This document shows, piece after piece, positions 49,478 to 62,352 of a stretch of DNA of 64,000 nt. The DNA is from Argopecten irradians. Taxonomy: Eukaryota; Mollusca; Bivalvia; Pectinida; Pectinidae. Each line of letters starts with the position of its first letter. Within the stretch, counting starts at the first letter, position 1. The position numbers were made by a program, and so were the translations under genes. The notes under the pieces are model-generated. The model was not told the origin of the DNA. It searched no databases and saw nothing but the letters and a program-made list of their open reading frames with translations. The stretch covers positions 40,445,338-40,509,337 of the forward strand of contig NC_091134.1 in assembly GCF_041381155.1 (NCBI RefSeq). Direction: 5' to 3'.

Positions 49478-49629
49478 ACTCTTTCATATGTAAATTATGT
49501 AGGATAGAACTATTCCACCCTCGGGTACAGAATTTTGGGTCAGAAACCTCGGCAAGCCTCGGTTCTGACCCAAAATTCTGTACCCTCGGGTGGAATAGTT
49601 CTATCCTACATATGTACATATGAAAGAGT
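49478..49629. mobile_element. Foldback (long hairpin) element
   Basis: The left arm (49478-49545) and right arm (49563-49629) are near-perfect inverted repeats of about 67 bp around a 17-bp spacer ACCTCGGCAAGCCTCGG. The arms share GGATAGAACTATTCCACCC and ACAGAATTTTGGGTCAGAA. The small CCCTCGGG core reads the same way in both arms, so it mispairs. No coding capacity; a non-autonomous foldback/MITE-like element is the simplest reading. Confidence 0.8.
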
Positions 49630-50504
49630 CATATATTCTTTGCTGTGTGTTAGAAATAAGGTTAGTAATATTACCTGGCTCTCTGATAATATCGTAATCT
49701 TTACCATCACCCTTTCGGTCACTGGACACATATCAGAAGTAATGTGTATTAATATAATCTCACATGGGTCTGTCGATATGGCCGGCATGTCTCCACCCGA
49801 GTGTATCATTTTGATCGGTCAATACGAGGCGTGCTGAGTGTTGGCCCACCAAAATTTCACATTCAGGTTGGGATTCATAGAACCATAACACTCTTTAGGG
49901 TGAATGTAACATTTCATCCTCTTCAGGGCGAGACAGTGAAATCCGAGGGATAAGATTCTTTGAAAAGCTGTCAAACAAGGCCTATTGAGCCAACCGATTA
50001 AGAATAAGTTTTTCCCTCTTAACTGCCGGATGAACCTGTGCTTTATCCGTCAATACGATTCGTGTGAATTTGTTCCAAATTTGTCGAATATTATTCTAAC
50101 GTGACCCCGAACTTTCACTTTTCGGTGATAGTAACGTCATTCAGTTCCGTCAGAACGTAATGTCACATACACAGGAACGACGTCATTTTTAAGATAATGA
50201 AACCTCCGTTTTCCTATTTCGTCTTTTCCTTGTCTCATTACTAAAATATATATTTTTAGGAAAGTGATTGTTTTTTTGTTATATCCATGTTGAATTCAGT
50301 TATATTCCACTTTGAATTTTAAAAATAACTGTTTACGAAGGTGCTTATATATTTCCCACAACAATAAAAAGGGAATGTACTCTCATTCCAATCGAATTTC
50401 AATGGCAATCTTCATTATTTTTTCAAGACGCATGGCGATATATCTGTGATGGTAAAACTAATTCTAAATAACTGTTTTTTTACAATATGGTGAAGCACGC
50501 CTCG

Positions 50505-50700
50505 GTTTGACCATCCAAAATCTTTCAATCGGGTCGATGTATCACTGTCCACATGACAGACCCATGAAAAAACCTGGGAAACATAGGATATTGGCCGTCA
50601 ACCCTCGGCAAGCCTCGAGTTATCCGGAAGCCGAGGGTTGACGATCAAAATCTTTCACAGGGGTTGCGATATCCCTGTCCACATGACAGACTCATGTAAG
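50505..50700. mobile_element. Second foldback-like element with flanking direct copies
   Basis: GTCAACCCTCGGC (50597-50609) and GCCGAGGGTTGAC (50630-50642) are perfect 13-bp inverted repeats around AAGCCTCGAGTTATCCGGAA. Two direct copies of a block (ATCAAAATCTTTCA ... CTGTCCACATGACAGACYCA) flank it at about 50509-50566 and 50639-50696. The CTCGGCAAGCCTCG core is shared with the element at 49478. Confidence 0.7.
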
Positions 50701-51064
50701 AAGCTTTTTATCCTGTCCTCTTGATCATTGAACACATTAGATATAAATGCAATGAATGCAATATTATTATCCGATTACCTGATTCAACTATAGCATTGAT
50801 ATTGTGTTTTCATTCTCTAGATTTTAAGGCATTTAAAAGAGCATTGAATATGTTTATGATACTAACAGATTAAGCTAGAACTTCTGAAAGTCTACAATTT
50901 CCTGAAAATTTCTTACATATAAGATTTGATTCAGATTTTCATTTTTATTAAGTTAGGATTTACGACACTACATGAATATGTTGTGCCAAATATATATTGC
51001 ACAGTTTTAAATAATTGCCTTTGTCAATAAAGATCTTACCTGTACATCAAAGAAATCAGATATA

Positions 51065-51370
51065 TTGCATCTGTGACTTCCGATCAAGTTGATGTGCCTG
51101 TGACTACAGATCCAGTTGTTGTGCCTGTGACTTCAGACCGAGTTGATATGCCTGTGACTTCGGATCTAGTTGATATGCCTGTGACTTCTGACTCAGTTGT
51201 TATGTTTGTGACTTCAGTCCCATCCATTTGATGTGCCTGTGACTTCAGACCCAGTTGATGTGCTTGTGACTGATATGCTTGTGATTCCAGATACAGTTAG
51301 TGTGCCTGTGACTTTAGATCTAGTTGATGTGACTGTGACTTCAGACCAAGTTGATGTGCCTGTGAAGTCT
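51065..51370. repeat. 27-bp degenerate repeat, about 10 copies
   Basis: Units such as GTTGATGTGCCTGTGACTTC with AGATCCA (27 bp) recur with substitutions and two shortened or lengthened copies near 51225 and 51275. In one + frame it reads VDVPVTSDP per 9 residues until an interrupting stop near 51230. Surrounding sequence has no gene signal, so I treat it as a repeat. Confidence 0.8.
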
Positions 51371-52600
51371 TTTCTTCAGATGATCTCAGATCTGTACTTG
51401 GTATTGCTTTAAAGTCTTGTCTTGATATTGCTTTTACTTTTAATGAAGGATACCTTTGATCCATTTTATACTCGTGCTTAGTCTTTGCTTTAGCTGAGTC
51501 CAGTTTATTCACTTCAACGCATCAAATAAGAACTTTCCAAATCCGTGAACCATAAAGTGGACACAGCTCAGTAGCTATGGTTTACTCTCCTCCCACGGAA
51601 CTCGTTAACTACCGCGGAGACACAATACACAATCCCACTTTATATGAAAATAAGTTCATTGAGATTTTACTTAGAGAAAAAGTTAATTTCCGCTGCCTTG
51701 TCGTAAAAGGAAAACTTTAACATGTGTTTTCATTCGTTCATCGTAATATCTTCCTCCAAATGTCAGTGTTTATCCGGACATGGTAGTTTAGTTGAAGATG
51801 AAGTTTCTAGAGTCGTCATATTATGTGCAGGGGCGTAGCTAGGGCTGAAACAATATGGACGGAAATCTTATTTCCTCCTGAACCGGTTACCCTCCCTCTC
51901 CGAAGTAAATTATGAATACGTAATAAACCTTTCTTTAGCGATTTACTGATATTAAGAGTTCTGTTTCTTACTTCTGTATTAAAAATGTGATCCGCTTAAA
52001 ATTGGATAACGGGAGTACCTGAGTCTATGCTAGCTACGCGCCTGAATTGTAAAACATCAGACATTCGGACGTGGACATTCAATAAATGACATACATAAAG
52101 GGATGGTGAAATTGATATGCATCATCATAATATATAGAAAAAAAAGAAGATATTTTCGGACAGGCGTATCAAAATGGGTTGTTTATTAATAAAACGTATT
52201 AAACAGTGCCGTATCGGTCAGAGATCATTCTATTTTATATACTATATATAACAATAATAGGTTTAGTGAGGTTGATACCATTAGCGGATTCAAGCTGTCG
52301 GCGATACCCGTACATATCGGAATAGATCGGAATAGTTCGATAAAAAGTAATGTGACAAATGGGTCGATATAGCTGACAATGTTACTTGTTAGTGTATAGT
52401 GGTAGCGCTGAAGACCGTTCTCAATTTTAAAATAAAATAATTCATTTTTGACGATAATTACCGACCCCCAAATAATACACCAAAATTTGACTACGTATTT
52501 TGTTTATTAAGGTCAATACGTCTTAAAGTTATTGATCACTAATGTGAACATACACTCCCGCGTAAGTGACATATTCACATTATATAAACATACATTTAAG
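51371..52600. other. Intergenic DNA, nothing supported
   Basis: AT-rich, no array, no conserved reading frame found. Confidence 0.5.
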
Positions 52601-52889
52601 ATATGTTCTGCCAACCGAAAAAAATAATACCTGTACAACTTATTTTTTCTTTTGCGAAAATTATTATAGAAATATGTGATTCTATTGAAGACCAACAGTT
52701 GAAAGGGTTATCTAAGTATCGATATGGCTTAAAATCAAAACACATTAGTTTTTCATTGTTAGGGGATCTTCAGTGTATGCAACAAAAGGATATATGAAAC
52801 AACTAATTGATAGTTCAGATTAGTGTTATGGGTCAATTACAGAACACAGGAAATGGCCAAATTTAAACACGCCAAATTTTATCCCCCTA

Positions 52890-53157
52890 TCTAGATAAAA
52901 AAAACGCAAAAATATCCCAATGTAAGGTATGCGCAAACCCTGTGGACTTACGAAACAAAAATGTACATTTTTGCATATTTTGCCAAAATTTACTAACAAC
53001 ACAAAAATCTACGAGTCAACACCAATACCGATGCATACACACTTTTTATCAACTAAACTATGTTCAAATACACCTAAGACGTGACACCTCAGAACCAAAT
53101 GTGCGGGTGTCATCTTGTATTGAATTCTTCACCAGATATTGGCCAAAATTTTCATAA
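52890..53157 (+). other. Possible coding fragment with CxxC-x13-CxxC pattern
   Basis: The + frame reading through 52921-53157 has CKVC, 13 residues, CIFC, then HQYRC, a zinc-ribbon-like spacing. There is no in-frame ATG before the cysteines. A CTATCTAG just upstream could be an acceptor. Not recognised; a chance frame or a degraded gene are both possible. Confidence 0.25.
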
Positions 53158-53188
53158 AATTCCAATATTGATTACCTCCCCCTGTCAG

Positions 53189-53400
53189 AAACAGATTTGA
53201 AAGAATCTTAAAATGTCTCTACATATTTTACATCTACTGCCCAACCCACACATCAAACATTTGAAACTGATGCGTCCTGAATACCCAATCAGCAGGCTCC
53301 GAAACATTCACCTCTCTTACAAAATGGTGTTTCCAGAAATCTATTTTTGGTTTGATCCTGCGGTCCCTGTAGGCATACAAAATATCACTAATTTTAACTT
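53189..53400 (+). other. Possible first coding exon of an unknown gene
   Basis: A good acceptor (TTACCTCCCCCTGTCAG) precedes 53189 and a consensus donor GTAAGT is at 53401. Between them an ATG at 53213 opens 62 codons (MSLHILHLLPNPHIKHL...MVFPEIYFWFDPAVP). I do not recognise the protein and found no partner exon. Confidence 0.3.
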
Positions 53401-53404
53401 GTAA

Positions 53405-54638
53405 GTAGTTCGATTCTTACATACTTCACCCAAGTAAAAGATAAAACACACACATTGTAAAATCCCGTCTTTAATTTACTTTACAAATTGGACTGACAAT
53501 GGGAGGAGGCGATATTAATTAAGTACACCGCATGCTGCTGAAACAACTTGCTGCTGTGCGTACCTGAACCCCAATAAATTACAGCGGACACCGAAACAGA
53601 CATACGATAATCGAGAGATAAATTCCATATCTCTTTATCAATATTGAAAACGAAAATGTGTGTAGATTGAAGTGTCATGAAAGATTTTTGTCTCAAAATA
53701 ATGTGTCAAACTCTTTTTAACTGAAAGGTGTCATAGCGATTTCCGTTTTATCAAAAATATATTTGTTTAGTACTATTTTAATCAGAACTCGAAATTTTTA
53801 TATAAATAATAATGGCAGGCAGCTATCGACCATCGTACCAAATAGTGACTTTTGGCTGTCCTAGTCAAATGTGTGGCTAGATTCACGTTGACACATTATT
53901 TCAACCTAAACACAATCATGTATTGTAATTAGTTTAAAAATATAATAATTCCTCTTAAGAAACATGTCATTTTGTTTCCTCATTAATATCCAAACATGTG
54001 GCTTTCATTGACCCTTTGTTAAATATTTAGTCTGTCGTAGATGTGCTCTGGAACTAAAAATAAATTTAGTATTGGTTTTCGGTGTCCAACATTAAAATTA
54101 ATAATCTTTTGTTTTTTTCTTTTGTGCTCAACCATTCTGAAATATAAAGAGGTTATTACATTTTTTATTGATCCAATCAATTACCATACGGAATTGTGAT
54201 TTTCTCTTTAAAATAAAAAAGACATATTTAGCACATGAAAGTAAATAATCATTGGAATTAAATGATCTTTGATGATTGATATATTTCTATTTGATATCAA
54301 AAATTGCAATGATGGAATGAAATATTAACTTTTTAATGAGGCGTCATCGTCTACGGATATTAAGTGTATTGGTTTTTTTTATTATTAAATTTCCTTCTCT
54401 CTGAAATTCTCTATAAAGTGTACTTTATCCAAACAATGCAATGCAACTACACTTGTGTATTCGGGCGCATTGGATTACTTAAGTCTACATAAAAAAAATA
54501 ATCTTTTGATTCATGAAAGTGTGGCTTATTAACCAGGCACGAAACACGGCTCTAGGTGCACTACTAACAAGGGTGTATTACAGAGGACATTACTTGTTAG
54601 GTATCGTAAAAACAGGGATATAGTATTCCGTCAGTAAA
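53405..54638. other. AT-rich intergenic DNA
   Basis: Very AT-rich, no gene or array seen until the 58-bp array begins. Confidence 0.6.
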
Positions 54639-57600
54639 ACCGATAGGATGCCATGTTTCACTTGATGGGGTCATTCAAACCTATGGTTCATATTAAACCG
54701 ATAGGATGCCATATTTCACTTGATGGGGTTGTTCAAACCCATGGTCCATATTAAACAAATAGGATGCCATGTTTCAATTGATGGAGTCATTCAAACCCAT
54801 GGTCCATATTAAACCGATAGCATGCCATGGTTCACTTGATGGGGTCATTCAAACCAATGGTCCTTATTAAACCGATAGGATGCCATGTTTCACTTGATGG
54901 GATCATTCAAACCTATTGTCCATATTAAACCGATAGGATGCCATGTTTCAATTGATGGAGTCATTCAAACCCATGGTCCATATTAAACCGATAGGATGCC
55001 ATGTTTCAATTGATGGGGTCATTCAAACCCATGGTCCATATTAAACTGATAGGATGCCATGTTTTACTTGATGGAGTCATTCAAACCCATGGTCCATATT
55101 AAACCGATAGGATGCCATGTTTCAATTGATGGAGTCATTCAAACCTATTGTCCATATTAAACCGATAGGATGCCATGTTTCAATCGATGGAGTCATTCAA
55201 ACCCATGGTCCATATTAAACCGATAGGATGCCATGTTTCAATTGATGGAGTCATTCAAACCCATTGTCCATATTAAACCGATAGGATGCCATGTTTCAAT
55301 CGATGGAGTCATTCAAACCCATGGTCCATATTAAACCGATAGGATGCCATGTTTCAATTGATGGAGTCATTCAAACCCATTGTGCATATTAAACCGATAG
55401 GATGCCATGTTTCACTTGATGGGATCATTCAAAACCCATGGTCCATATTAAACCGATAGGATGCCATGTTTCACTTGATGGGATCATTCAAACCCATGGT
55501 CCATATTAAACCGATAGGATGCCATGTTTCAATTGATGGAGTCATTCAAACCCATGGTCCATATTAAACCGATAGGATGCCATGTTTCAATTGATGGAGT
55601 CATTCAAACCCATGGTCCATATTAAACCAATAGGATGCCATGTTTCAATTGATGGAGTCATTCAAACCCATGGTCCATATTAAACCGATAGCATGCCATG
55701 GTTCACTTGATGGGGTCATTCAAACCAATGGTCCTTATTAAACCGATAGGATGCCATGTTTCACTTGATGGGATCATTCAAACCTATTGTCCATATTGAA
55801 CCGATAGCATGCCATGTTTCAATTGATGGAGTCATTCAAACCCATGGTCCATATTAAACTGATAGGATGCCATGGTTTACTTGATGGAGTCATTCAAACC
55901 CATGGTCCATATTAAACCGATAGGATGCCATGTTTCACTTGATGAAATCATTCAAACCTATTGGCCATATTAAACCGATAGGATGCCATGTTTCAATTGA
56001 TGGAGTCATTCAAACCCATGGTCCATATTAAACCAATAGGATGCCATGTTTCAATTGATGGAGTCATTCAAACCCATGGTCCATATTAAACCGATAGCAT
56101 GCCATGGTTCACTTGATGGGGTCATTCAAACCAATGGTCCTTATTAAACCGATAGGATGCCATGTTTCAATTGATGGGATCATTCAAACCTATTGTCCAT
56201 ATTAAACCGATAGGATGCCATGTTTCAATTGATGGAGTCATTCAAACCCATGGTCCATATTAAACCGATAGGATGCCATGTTTCACTTGATGGGGTCATT
56301 CAAACCCATGGTCCATATTAAACTGATAGGATGCCATGGTTTACTTGATGGAGTCATTCAAACCCATGGTCCATATTAAACCGATAGGATGCCATGTTTC
56401 ACTTGATGAAATCATTCAAACCTATTGTCCATATTAAACCGATAGGATGCCATGTTTCAATCGATGGAGTCATTCAAACCCATGGTCCATATTAAACCGA
56501 TAGGATGCCATGTTTCAATTGATGGAGTCATTCAAACCTATTGTCCATATTAAACCGATAGGATGCCATGTTTCAATCGATGGAGTCATTCAAACCCATG
56601 GTCCATATTAAACCGATAGGATGCCATGTTTCAATTGATGGAGTCATTCAAACCCATTGTGCATATTAAACCGATAGGATGCCATGTTTCACTTGATGGG
56701 ATCATTCAAACCCATTGTGCATATTAAACCGATAGGATGCCATGTTTCACTTGATGGGATCATTCAAACCAATGGTCCATATTAAACCGATAGGATGCCA
56801 TGGTTCACTTGATGGGATCATTCAAATTCATGGTCCATATTAAACCAATAGGATGCCATGTTTCAATTGATGGAGTCATTCAAACCCATGGTCCATATTA
56901 AACCAATAGGATGCCATGTTTCAATTGATGGAGTCATTCAATCCCATGGTCCATATTAAACCGATAGCATGCCATGGTTCACTTGATGGGGTCATTCAAA
57001 CCAATGGTCCTTATTAAACCGATAGGATGCCATGTTTCACTTGATGGGATCATTCAAACCTATTGTCCATATTAAACCGATAGCATGCCATGTTTCAATT
57101 GATGGAGTCATTCAAACCCATGGTCCATATTAAACTGATAGGATGCCATGGTTTACTTGATGGAGTCATTCAAACCCATGGTCCATATTAAACCGATAGG
57201 ATGCCATGTTTCACTTGATGAAATCATTCAAACCTATTGGCCATATTAAACCGATAGGATGCCATGTTTCAATTGATGGAGTCATTCAAACCCATGGTCC
57301 ATATTAAACCGATAGGATGCCATGTTTCATTTGATGGAGTCATTCAAACCCATGGTCCATATTAAACCGATAGGATGCCATGTTTCACTTGATGGGGTCA
57401 TTCAAACCCATGGTCCATATTAAACTGATAGGATGCCATGGTTTACTTGACGGAGTCATTCAAACCCATGGTCCATATTAAACCGATAGGATGCCATGTT
57501 TCAATTGATGAAATCATTCAAACCTATTGTCCATATTAAACCGATAGGATGCCATGTTTCAATCGATGGAGTCATTCAAACCCATGGTCCATATTAAACC

Positions 57601-58283
57601 GATAGGATGCCATGTTTCAATTGATGGAGTCATTCAAACCCATTGTGCATATTAAACCGATAGGATGCCATGTTTCACTTGATGGGATCATTCAAACCCA
57701 TTGTGCATATTAAACCGATAGGATGCCATGTTTCACTTGATGGGATCATTCAAACCAATGGTCCATATTAAACCGATAGGATGCCATGATTCACTTGATG
57801 GGATCATTCAAATCCATGGTCCATATTAAACCAATAGGATGCCATGTTTCAATTGATGGAGTCATTCAAACCCATGGTCCATATTAAACCAATAGGATGC
57901 CATGTTTCAATTGATGGAGTCATTCAAACCCATGGTCCATATTAAACCGATAGCATGCCATGGTTCACTTGATGGGGTCATTCAAACCAATGGTCCTTAT
58001 TAAACCGATAGGATGCCATGTTTCACTTGATGGGATCATTCAAACCTATTGTCCATATTAAACCGATAGGATGCCATGTTTCAATTGATGGAGTCATTCA
58101 AACCCATGGTCCATATTAAACCTATAGGATGCCATGTTTCAATTGATGGAGTCATTCAAACCCATGGTCCATATTAAACCGATAGGATGCCATGTTTCAC
58201 TTGATGGGATCATTCAAACCCATTGTGCATATTAAACCGATAGGATGCCATGTTTCACTTGATGGGATCATTCAAACCCATGG
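54639..58283. repeat. 58-bp satellite-like array, about 63 copies with higher-order structure
   Basis: The unit is CGATAGGATGCCATGTTTCA + CTTGATGGGATCATTCAAAC + CCATGGTCCATATTAAAC (58 bp). Variants recur in ordered groups. The marker form CATGCCATGGTTCACTTGAT with CCAATGGTCCTTATT starts at 54821, 55692, 56098, 56968 and 57954. These spacings equal 15, 7, 15 and 17 units (one extra base in the first). The units around 55692 and 56968 are followed by the same order of variants, so a block of 22 units (1,276 bp) is duplicated inside the array. Confidence 0.97.
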
Positions 58284-60650
58284 TATACATCATGGCTTAC
58301 ATTAGATACTGCTGTTGTGTAGCTTGTAACTTTTTAATAATATACAAAATTATACATTTCAGGAAAAATGAAAAAAAACACAAGTTTCTGTCACCAAATA
58401 AGTCGTGGCATTAGGTTTAATAGTGTCTATAGAAATTACTACAAACCTTTGGTTGACCTGATTCTACATTACAAAAGCATGCACATCGAGTCTTTTTTGA
58501 CATTGCCATGCAAATGGCGGTTGTAGATTATACTACGCCAATATATAGCATATATGGGAGCGCTCCAAATTATACCAATGCGCTTACAATGTTATAATGT
58601 AATCTGATCATAGTGAGAAAACTGGTTTTAAGGAAAAATAGATTAATTATTTTGAGTCCTTTTCCACAAACCTACATGGTTTGTCCCATTTACAGCGGTT
58701 GAACACTTCTTTTCCCCAAACCAGTCTTTGTTTCATGTAGTGTAGTGTATTTAAACGTAAATAAAAGGAACATTCCTTTGTGGCACACAATGTGCAACCG
58801 CCATATACATGGGAAGGTCAAAAGGAGATCGACGGGTAGGATTTTGTAAAGTCGAATCCGGTCAAACAAACGTTCATAAACCCGTTAAAGACATAGATAA
58901 AGATAATTGCATGAACGTGTATGTTGCATTGTTTTTTTTTCAATATATAAACTACACAACCGTTTACATGTCAATGTTCGCCATGTTGCTTGTTCAAGTG
59001 ACCTAAGAGGTGATATATTATATGCACAACAATGATGGTATATTCATGAGATGCTCTTGAAGAAGAAGAATATGTACGAGTTACCTTCCTTAGCCTTTGA
59101 TTTGTGACAAAAGGCAAAAGAGAACTACCTGGGATCGTCAGCTTAGCTAAAGATGATAAAATACCTATTCCCCGCTCCATATCTATGTTTTTAAAATTGT
59201 AAACTGCAAAAGGTGTTTGATTAGAATATTGACTTACAACTTCATTTTCTGAATAAATTATATATGGCTATATGTATTTTGTACAAGAAATGTACATTGT
59301 TAGCATCACCAGTTGCTTCGCTTCTAAACATATATTTATAACAGTTGTTTAAAATAAATAACATTAATGTATTATATGAAATTTTACCCTAGAAACATGA
59401 CAAGTAAAAGAAAAAAAGACCAACATATTTGCAAAATCCTAATCAGAACTAAATAAAAAGTAATACAAAACGTTATTAGTTTGTGTTGGTTTTAATTGTC
59501 CAAAGTACACACATAATCAACAGTGTAAACATGTACAACCGCAGTATAAACAGGAAATTAACATACAGCTGGTCATGTGTGTAATAATATGACACGACGT
59601 GAACATTCAATACATTTAATAAATAATAGCACTGAAAAATGTGATATTGTGAGAAGATAAATATTTGTCATTATTATATTGCAAAAATCGTTTTATAGAT
59701 AAATTCATAATGTTGTTTCTTAGTCTATGCTAGTGCTTATCCTATGGCAAAAGTAAAGGTAACAGTCCATGTCAAATACCATCTGATTGAAATTGAATTC
59801 GATACTCTCATTATGATACATTTGATAAGCAATGTATATACTCTCACACATTATAGTAAGTTGGCAATACTTAAAACGTTAGATCAAATGTGAGTGCAGT
59901 TTATAACATTGCAAATTAAGGATATTTGGCGAGATATTTATTTCGAAAAAAACCCTGCAAACCCCAATGTTTCACTATATCTTCTACAAAGCAAAACTCA
60001 AGCGGTGTCTGATTTTGGTGGATTTCTAATTCTGTATTAATAGTACAAGAATAAAAACGTCTGCAACTTTGTCTGTAACGCTCATCTCGCGAAATAAATT
60101 GATATGACATGATATCAGATACACAAAGCATTGGGTCAACAATTCCGCATTGTGATAGTCAGTCACCACTATGTTATTTTGCAGGACAGTCACAAATAAA
60201 TATATGTTCGTAAATAAATAACAAATACAATTAACAAAAACGAAACATGAATAATCGAAATGGATGTGCATGGCACAAAACTGTTATACTCCATAATATA
60301 ATTTTATTCAGTACACAAACGCTAAAAGTTTGACATTGTCACGTAGTATCTTTAGTACTTGGTGTACACTTTTAGAGAGTCTACATTGAATACTGTCGTG
60401 AATGAGACCAACCAACTAAATGTTTTCCTATAGACCACAGTGTTAAAGTTTTGGATAGTGAGTGATGTAAGCTTGTACTATTAAAACTTGAATCAAAGTC
60501 AGCGATCGTGTTCCATAACTGAAGTCTAGGTTATCATACTATTACAAAGAAAAAATGGAGTCCCTCAGTTCAATCTATCAACATTAATGTATCGACTTTG
60601 ATATTAGACGCCAATCTTTCAATAAGCAAAATAAATTTCTAAAAGCCTTT
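58284..60650. other. Intergenic DNA, no supported gene
   Basis: A - frame from ATG 59180 (MERGIGILSSLAKLTIPGSS...) runs 32 codons to a GTAACT that could be a donor, but it has no recognisable domain. Other frames are AT-rich noise. Confidence 0.45.
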
Positions 60651-60669
60651 AATTTGTCAGGTTTGTTCC

Positions 60670-60785
60670 TCCGGAAATGCCTACAGTTTTGCTACGACAG
60701 GGGTGAATATAATGATAGTGAAAGTAACCCCTGGAGATCGGGGATGGAGAACGATCAACTGAGCTACCCGGTCACCAAACATCGA
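60670..60785 (-). mobile_element. Possible tRNA-derived SINE head on the - strand
   Basis: Read on -, GGTGACCGGGTAGCTCAGTT then GATCGTTCTCC resembles the A-box half of a tRNA; CCCCGATCTCCAGGGGTTAC follows. The segment is more GC-rich than its surroundings. The B box is poor, so a functional tRNA is unlikely. Confidence 0.35.
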
Positions 60786-61330
60786 CCAAGTTCAGTACAC
60801 ATACCGCTTACACGTGGTCAATATGGCATTGTTGGTGTTTATGGAATTGCACGCAAAACCTTTTAATAAGTTAAAAGATCAGAACTATGAGCAACACACA
60901 TTCAACCAGACATAGAAATGCATTTTAAAAGATGTATTTCATATAAATTCGGATTTGTTTTACCTTTTACGTATTCGATATTTATTGCCATTTTTTGACT
61001 TCATATACAGTCGAAAGACCCAACAATTCCACACGGTCATATTTTGCAAAGGCCTTATTTATTTCACTCTTTATATCATTATTGTCTAAAATTTCCTCAT
61101 TGAATTCAATTACTTGGTAAACCTATTCTAGGACCAACATTCCACGTGCAATTGTTGGCTGATGATAAAAAAAAAGAAAATAATGATTCAAGACTTGACC
61201 TGTATGGTATAGCAAACCTTTATCAATATTTGTTTCTGAAAATTAACCGAAATGACATCTTTCATCGATACTCTTAGAGTACGTTTCTCATTGTGTTATG
61301 CAATCGAATACACAGTGCATGTTGCCTTAA

Positions 61331-61445
61331 CGACCACCTCTGTATAAAGACCACATGCTTAAAACGACCACTTTTCAAGGGTTCTAAATGAACAATTTCA
61401 ACCCAATTCAATCTGTGTATAAAAACCACCTGTCTATACAAACCA
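61331..61445. repeat. Dispersed repeat with CTGTATAAAGACCAC motifs
   Basis: ACGACCACCTCTGTATAAAG ACCAC, AAAACGACCACTTTTCAAGG and GTATAAAAACCACCTGTCTA recur within 110 bp. The same motif family is at 6145-6180, 20920-21060 and 48949-48967. A dispersed repeat fragment of unknown class. Confidence 0.6.
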
Positions 61446-62352
61446 TTTTATCTTTGCCCCATGGGTATCATTATAGTAAAATGTATGTTTTGATTTGAAG
61501 GTAACATACATTTACATTTAAACAAGGTTTTAAAATGAGGGTTGTAACATCCCGAAATAAGAAACGTATTAAATTATCAACCAAAATGTAAAAAAACCAA
61601 GGGATAGAGCAATGGTTAATATTTTAGAATTTTGAAAAAAGAGAATATTTTCAATTTCAATGAAATATTGTAATCTTTGAGTCTATGATTACATTGGTAA
61701 ATGCTCTAATCCTTTCAAGAGCCATGGAATAAAATTTTTTAATTAACTAGTCCTACCTATCTATTCTAACATATATTTGAAGCACATAAATACATGTAGA
61801 ATGTCGCTCAAATATAAGGACACTGTATTCCAGCGTTATGTAAAAAATGGATGTTATGTCTGCTATTATGCCAGAGGCTAAAATTACAGTTAACAGATTG
61901 ATACTGTACCTCAGCAGAAACACCCAAATATAGCACCATTCCCCCCTAAATAATCATATCTCAAACACAACACATATAATACCGTATGGTATCCTACACC
62001 TATCTCATGTAAAACAATAGCACTAAATAAATCAATCTTATCGCGAATCACATATACATGTACGTATATTCTATCAGTCAGAATTAAGACAATATATTCC
62101 ATACACTTTGTTGAACAGTGACTAAGATTACACGATGTATTTACTTTATAATGCACTCGTTATACATCTCAGCATTGAATATATCATCGACGATTGCGAT
62201 GGAAATTGCAGCAACGAAAATGACTGATAAATCCACTTCTTGTTTCAATCGTTCAACGACGTACAACACAGATACATAGGTAATTTTTACTAGACGGATA
62301 CAAACAAGATACACTTGATGACGGACTAAAATCCTATTTCAGCCTTACTGGT
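61446..62352. other. 3' flank of the - strand gene
   Basis: AT-rich. Would contain the 3' UTR of the gene ending at 62353. I could not fix its polyadenylation site. Confidence 0.4.

Larger units (their letters stand above)
48860..49480. other. Upstream region of the broken Mab-21 copy
   Basis: Holds a CTGTCTATAAAGACCATCC dispersed motif at about 48949-48967, a 16-bp perfect hairpin and three CRE sites (listed separately). No gene. Confidence 0.6.

Noticed and set aside
60670..60785. Functional tRNA gene on the - strand
   Set aside because: Only an A-box half is visible. I could not build a cloverleaf, so it was kept only as a possible SINE head.
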